A stretch of 64,000 nucleotides of DNA, taken from Citrus sinensis (Eukaryota > Streptophyta > Magnoliopsida > Sapindales > Rutaceae). Of the stretch, positions 61,800 through 64,000 are shown in pieces. The notes under the pieces were generated by a model. It had not been told where the DNA came from, ran no database searches, and saw only the letters and a program-made list of their open reading frames with translations. The stretch covers positions 4,369,501-4,433,500 of the forward strand of contig NC_068558.1 of NCBI RefSeq assembly GCF_022201045.2, in the 5' to 3' direction. Numbering within the stretch: position 1 is the first letter of the stretch; each line of letters opens with the position of its first letter. Made by a program: the position numbers and the translations under genes.

Positions 61800-62443
61800 G
61801 GGTAAAAGTTTGTTTAGTCCCTATATTTTAAAGTTAGTGCTCGTTTAGTCTCTATATTTTTAAAAATACCTTAAATTATCCCTACTATTAAATTATTGAC
61901 ACTTTTACCATTATCTTTTGTTCATTTTAACTTATTTTTATAATATTGCCCTATTATAATAATTTTTTTAGACATTATTAAAAAGAAAAAAATAACCCTA
62001 TTATAATAATTTTTTTAGATATTATTAAAAAGAAAAAAATAAATTACCAATTTAACACCAAAAAATAAAATAAAATAAAATAATATATATTAATTTTTGT
62101 GGAACATACTCTTGAGTTAAAATATTAATTTTTCTAAAAAAATTGATAATGTAATTTTTTACGATATTAATTTTTTAGACATACGTGAGCTTCCACAAAA
62201 ATTAATATATACCTTTTTTGTTTTTATTTTATTTTTGAGTTTAATTTGATAATTTAATTTTTTATTAGTATCCAAAAAAGAAACATTATTGTAAAAATGT
62301 AATATTGTAAAAGCAAGTTAAAAAAAAAAATAATGGCATAAGTGTCAATATTTAGTAGCAGGGACATTTTGAGGTGTTTTTAAAAATACAGGGACTAAAT
62401 AGACACTAACCTCATAATATATGGACTAAACAAGCTTTTACCC
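61800..62443. mobile_element. Long fold-back Mutator-type MITE, copy B
   Basis: Same family as 60226-60777: the left end is GGGTAAAAGTTTGTTTAGTC and the right end reads GGGTAAAAGCTTGTTTAGTC on the other strand. The flanks are A-rich 9-mers (61791-61799 and 62444-62452, 8 of 9 alike). A segment beginning CCCTATTATAATAATTTTTT is directly duplicated inside (near 61949 and 61995). It is 644 bp and non-coding. Confidence 0.85.
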
Positions 62444-63736
62444 AAAAAAAAATGTTACTTTAGTCATAAATCAAACTAAAGTAGATTAGAAATCTTACTT
62501 TAATTTGTCCATAATTTGAGGTATGAACTTTGAACACGCCTCTTGGTGTGTAAGACAAAAATACTCTAAATGTTAATAAGTAATATTATTGGTTTTATAA
62601 TTACTCTTCATTACTATTTTTACCAAAACAAATAAAAGAATTGGATTATAATTCAATTTAAACTAATTTAAATTTCAGTAACCCCATATTCTATTGCATA
62701 TATATTTTGAGGAGATATCATGAAGTCAAGCAAGTTTACTTTAAAAGGTAAGATTAAAATTAAATATAAATAAAAAAATATAATTTTTATGTCATTTAAT
62801 GATTCTTTATTGAAAATCATGACTATTTTTGTTTTAAATTAATAAAAATATAAAATTGTTCCCCTTTTAAATAATTCGAATAATTGTTGGCATTGGTCCC
62901 AAATTCTGAAGTTAAATTAAAGAGTTTGGGTTCGAGCATCAATGGCTCTTTTTTCTTGTCTTCTCCTCATTAATTAGTGCGTAAAGTTAGTAGCTAAGTT
63001 CTCTCTCATTAGTTTGTGGATAGAACGAGCTACTATTCTTCCAAGTATCTAAGAAATTTGTGAGTAATTTGTAAGAGTTAAATTTTTTAATATATATTTT
63101 AGAAGAGAGTTTTCATCTCTCTTAGTAGTTTGTGGGTGGAGCTAATTTCTCTCTTATAGTTCCCATTGAATTGTAATTATAACTATATCAGTTATATTAT
63201 GAGTCAATATTGATAAAAATAACTATTGCATAACCACACCTATGATTTATTCTTATAAATTATAAAGTTCAAGGAAATAGATTTCATAGTAATTTGGATG
63301 CAACCATAACTGTAATTGTTGAGAATAAGTTAGGATAAACATCATCTCAATGTTAGTAATAAAAAAAATCAAATTTAAAAATTTAAACACATTTTAAATG
63401 CTGTACTTAAAGGAGTGGCAAAAACGAAAATCAAGGCACAATTAGAGGGCAACATTTGAGTATTCGGAAAATGGAAGTCGGGGTCGCTAACAAATCATTC
63501 AGTAGATCTCAACGCAGAGTCCAGCTATCCTAACGTAGCTTGGACTCGTGGAGACTTTTCACTTTACTGGCTCCCTTCTCTTAACTGTTCTATCCTCAGT
63601 CAAATAAAATAAAATAATTTAATTTAATAAAAAAGAAGAAAGAAAAAGCGACCAAAGAAATAAAAAACAAAGACAGAGGCAGGCAAAGCAGAAACCATTT
63701 CTGATCGTGGAAAGGAAAAGCGAAGAAGCTTCGCGT

Positions 63737-63785
63737 ATGAGATTCACTCCATTTCCTCAGGCTCAGCTTTTCGCTTTCCCTAACG
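63737..63785 (+). CDS. Possible first exon of a gene running off the right edge
   Basis: An ATG at 63737 opens 16 codons (MRFTPFPQAQLFAFPN) to an AACG|GTACTT splice donor, preceded by a purine-rich leader-like stretch and followed by a CT-rich tract. Composition and the donor suggest a real coding exon, but the peptide is too short to identify. The remainder would lie beyond the window. Confidence 0.4.
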
Positions 63786-64000
63786 GTACTTTCTCTCTCT
63801 CTCTCGCTGTTTCTGCTTCATTATTTTTTTTTAATTTTAATTTTGTAACTCAAGTCCAATTTAATGGTAATTACATCATTTTTTTATTTTTATTAAATCA
63901 AGTTTTGTTTTGATATTCGAGTTTTGTGTTGCGAATTTGAAATTCGCAAATGAAATGGCAGATGCCGTGATTTTTCAGTGATTTTTTTTTCAATACACAC

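Larger units (their letters stand above)
50400..63736. other. Gene desert of about 13 kb with MITEs and microsatellites
   Basis: No credible gene was found on either strand; the open frames are short and AT-biased. The spacer holds (TA)n at 50645-50672 and 51893-51916, (AAT)n at 52970-52997, (ATT)n at 53533-53557, a probable SINE head near 56500-56570, five fold-back or inverted-repeat elements between 57.5 and 62.5 kb, and a G-box cluster near 61.5 kb. 53.9-55.7 kb is less AT-rich but shows no structure I can name. The frame at 55494-55688 is not convincing. A non-coding RNA gene could be missed here. Confidence 0.5.

Noticed and set aside
1-64000. CRISPR arrays, operons or bacterial-type systems
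   Set aside because: No regularly spaced repeat-spacer pattern; gene structure is that of a plant nuclear genome throughout.

Overview
The window is nuclear DNA from a flowering plant, almost certainly a eudicot. Genes have many short GT-AG introns, the spacers are AT-rich, and the proteins include plant-specific types (a DYW-class PPR protein, a KING1-type SnRK1 gamma subunit, an F-box/MYND protein). A woody rosid such as Citrus would fit, but nothing here fixes the species. No organellar, bacterial or CRISPR sequence was seen.

Layout. The left edge holds the first exon of a possible DDA1-like gene on the minus strand. A SnRK1 gamma subunit (KING1-like, plus strand) spans 3.6-6.1 kb. EXO70F1 (intronless), a COMMD9-like gene and a DYW-type PPR gene follow on the minus strand from 9.0 to 17.7 kb. 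Snurportin-1 is on the plus strand at 19.9-23.9 kb. It converges on a complete 12-exon PAP27-like purple acid phosphatase (25.3-29.5 kb, minus). Next comes a decayed tandem copy of that phosphatase gene (30.7-33.9 kb), interrupted by an old copia-like element whose parts lie as an inverted repeat. A MAPKKK-like kinase pseudogene (35.4-36.3 kb), a five-exon gene of unknown function (37.4-39.2 kb), the atypical kinase gene RIO1 (39.9-43.5 kb) and an F-box/MYND gene (49.1-50.4 kb) follow, all on the minus strand. From 50.4 to 63.7 kb I see no gene. That stretch is AT-rich and carries several fold-back MITEs. The right edge holds a possible first exon of a plus-strand gene.

How the genes relate. 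They are not an operon; most are housekeeping or signalling genes: energy sensing (KING1), exocytosis (EXO70F1), endosomal sorting (COMMD9-like), organelle RNA editing (PPR), snRNP import (snurportin) and 40S ribosome maturation (RIO1). EXO70F1, the PPR gene, PAP27 and the F-box/MYND gene occur in the same order as the Arabidopsis loci At5g50380, At5g50390, At5g50400 and At5g50450 as I remember them, so this is probably a conserved syntenic block with other genes interleaved.

Most unusual items: an unrecognised gene whose protein carries two related tryptophan-spaced halves in successive exons; the fold-back LTR element splitting an exon of the duplicated phosphatase; and a cluster of fold-back MITEs, several with perfect 9-bp target duplications, in the right-hand gene desert. 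Exon joins were read by eye from splice signals and reading frame, so single-base boundary errors are possible.
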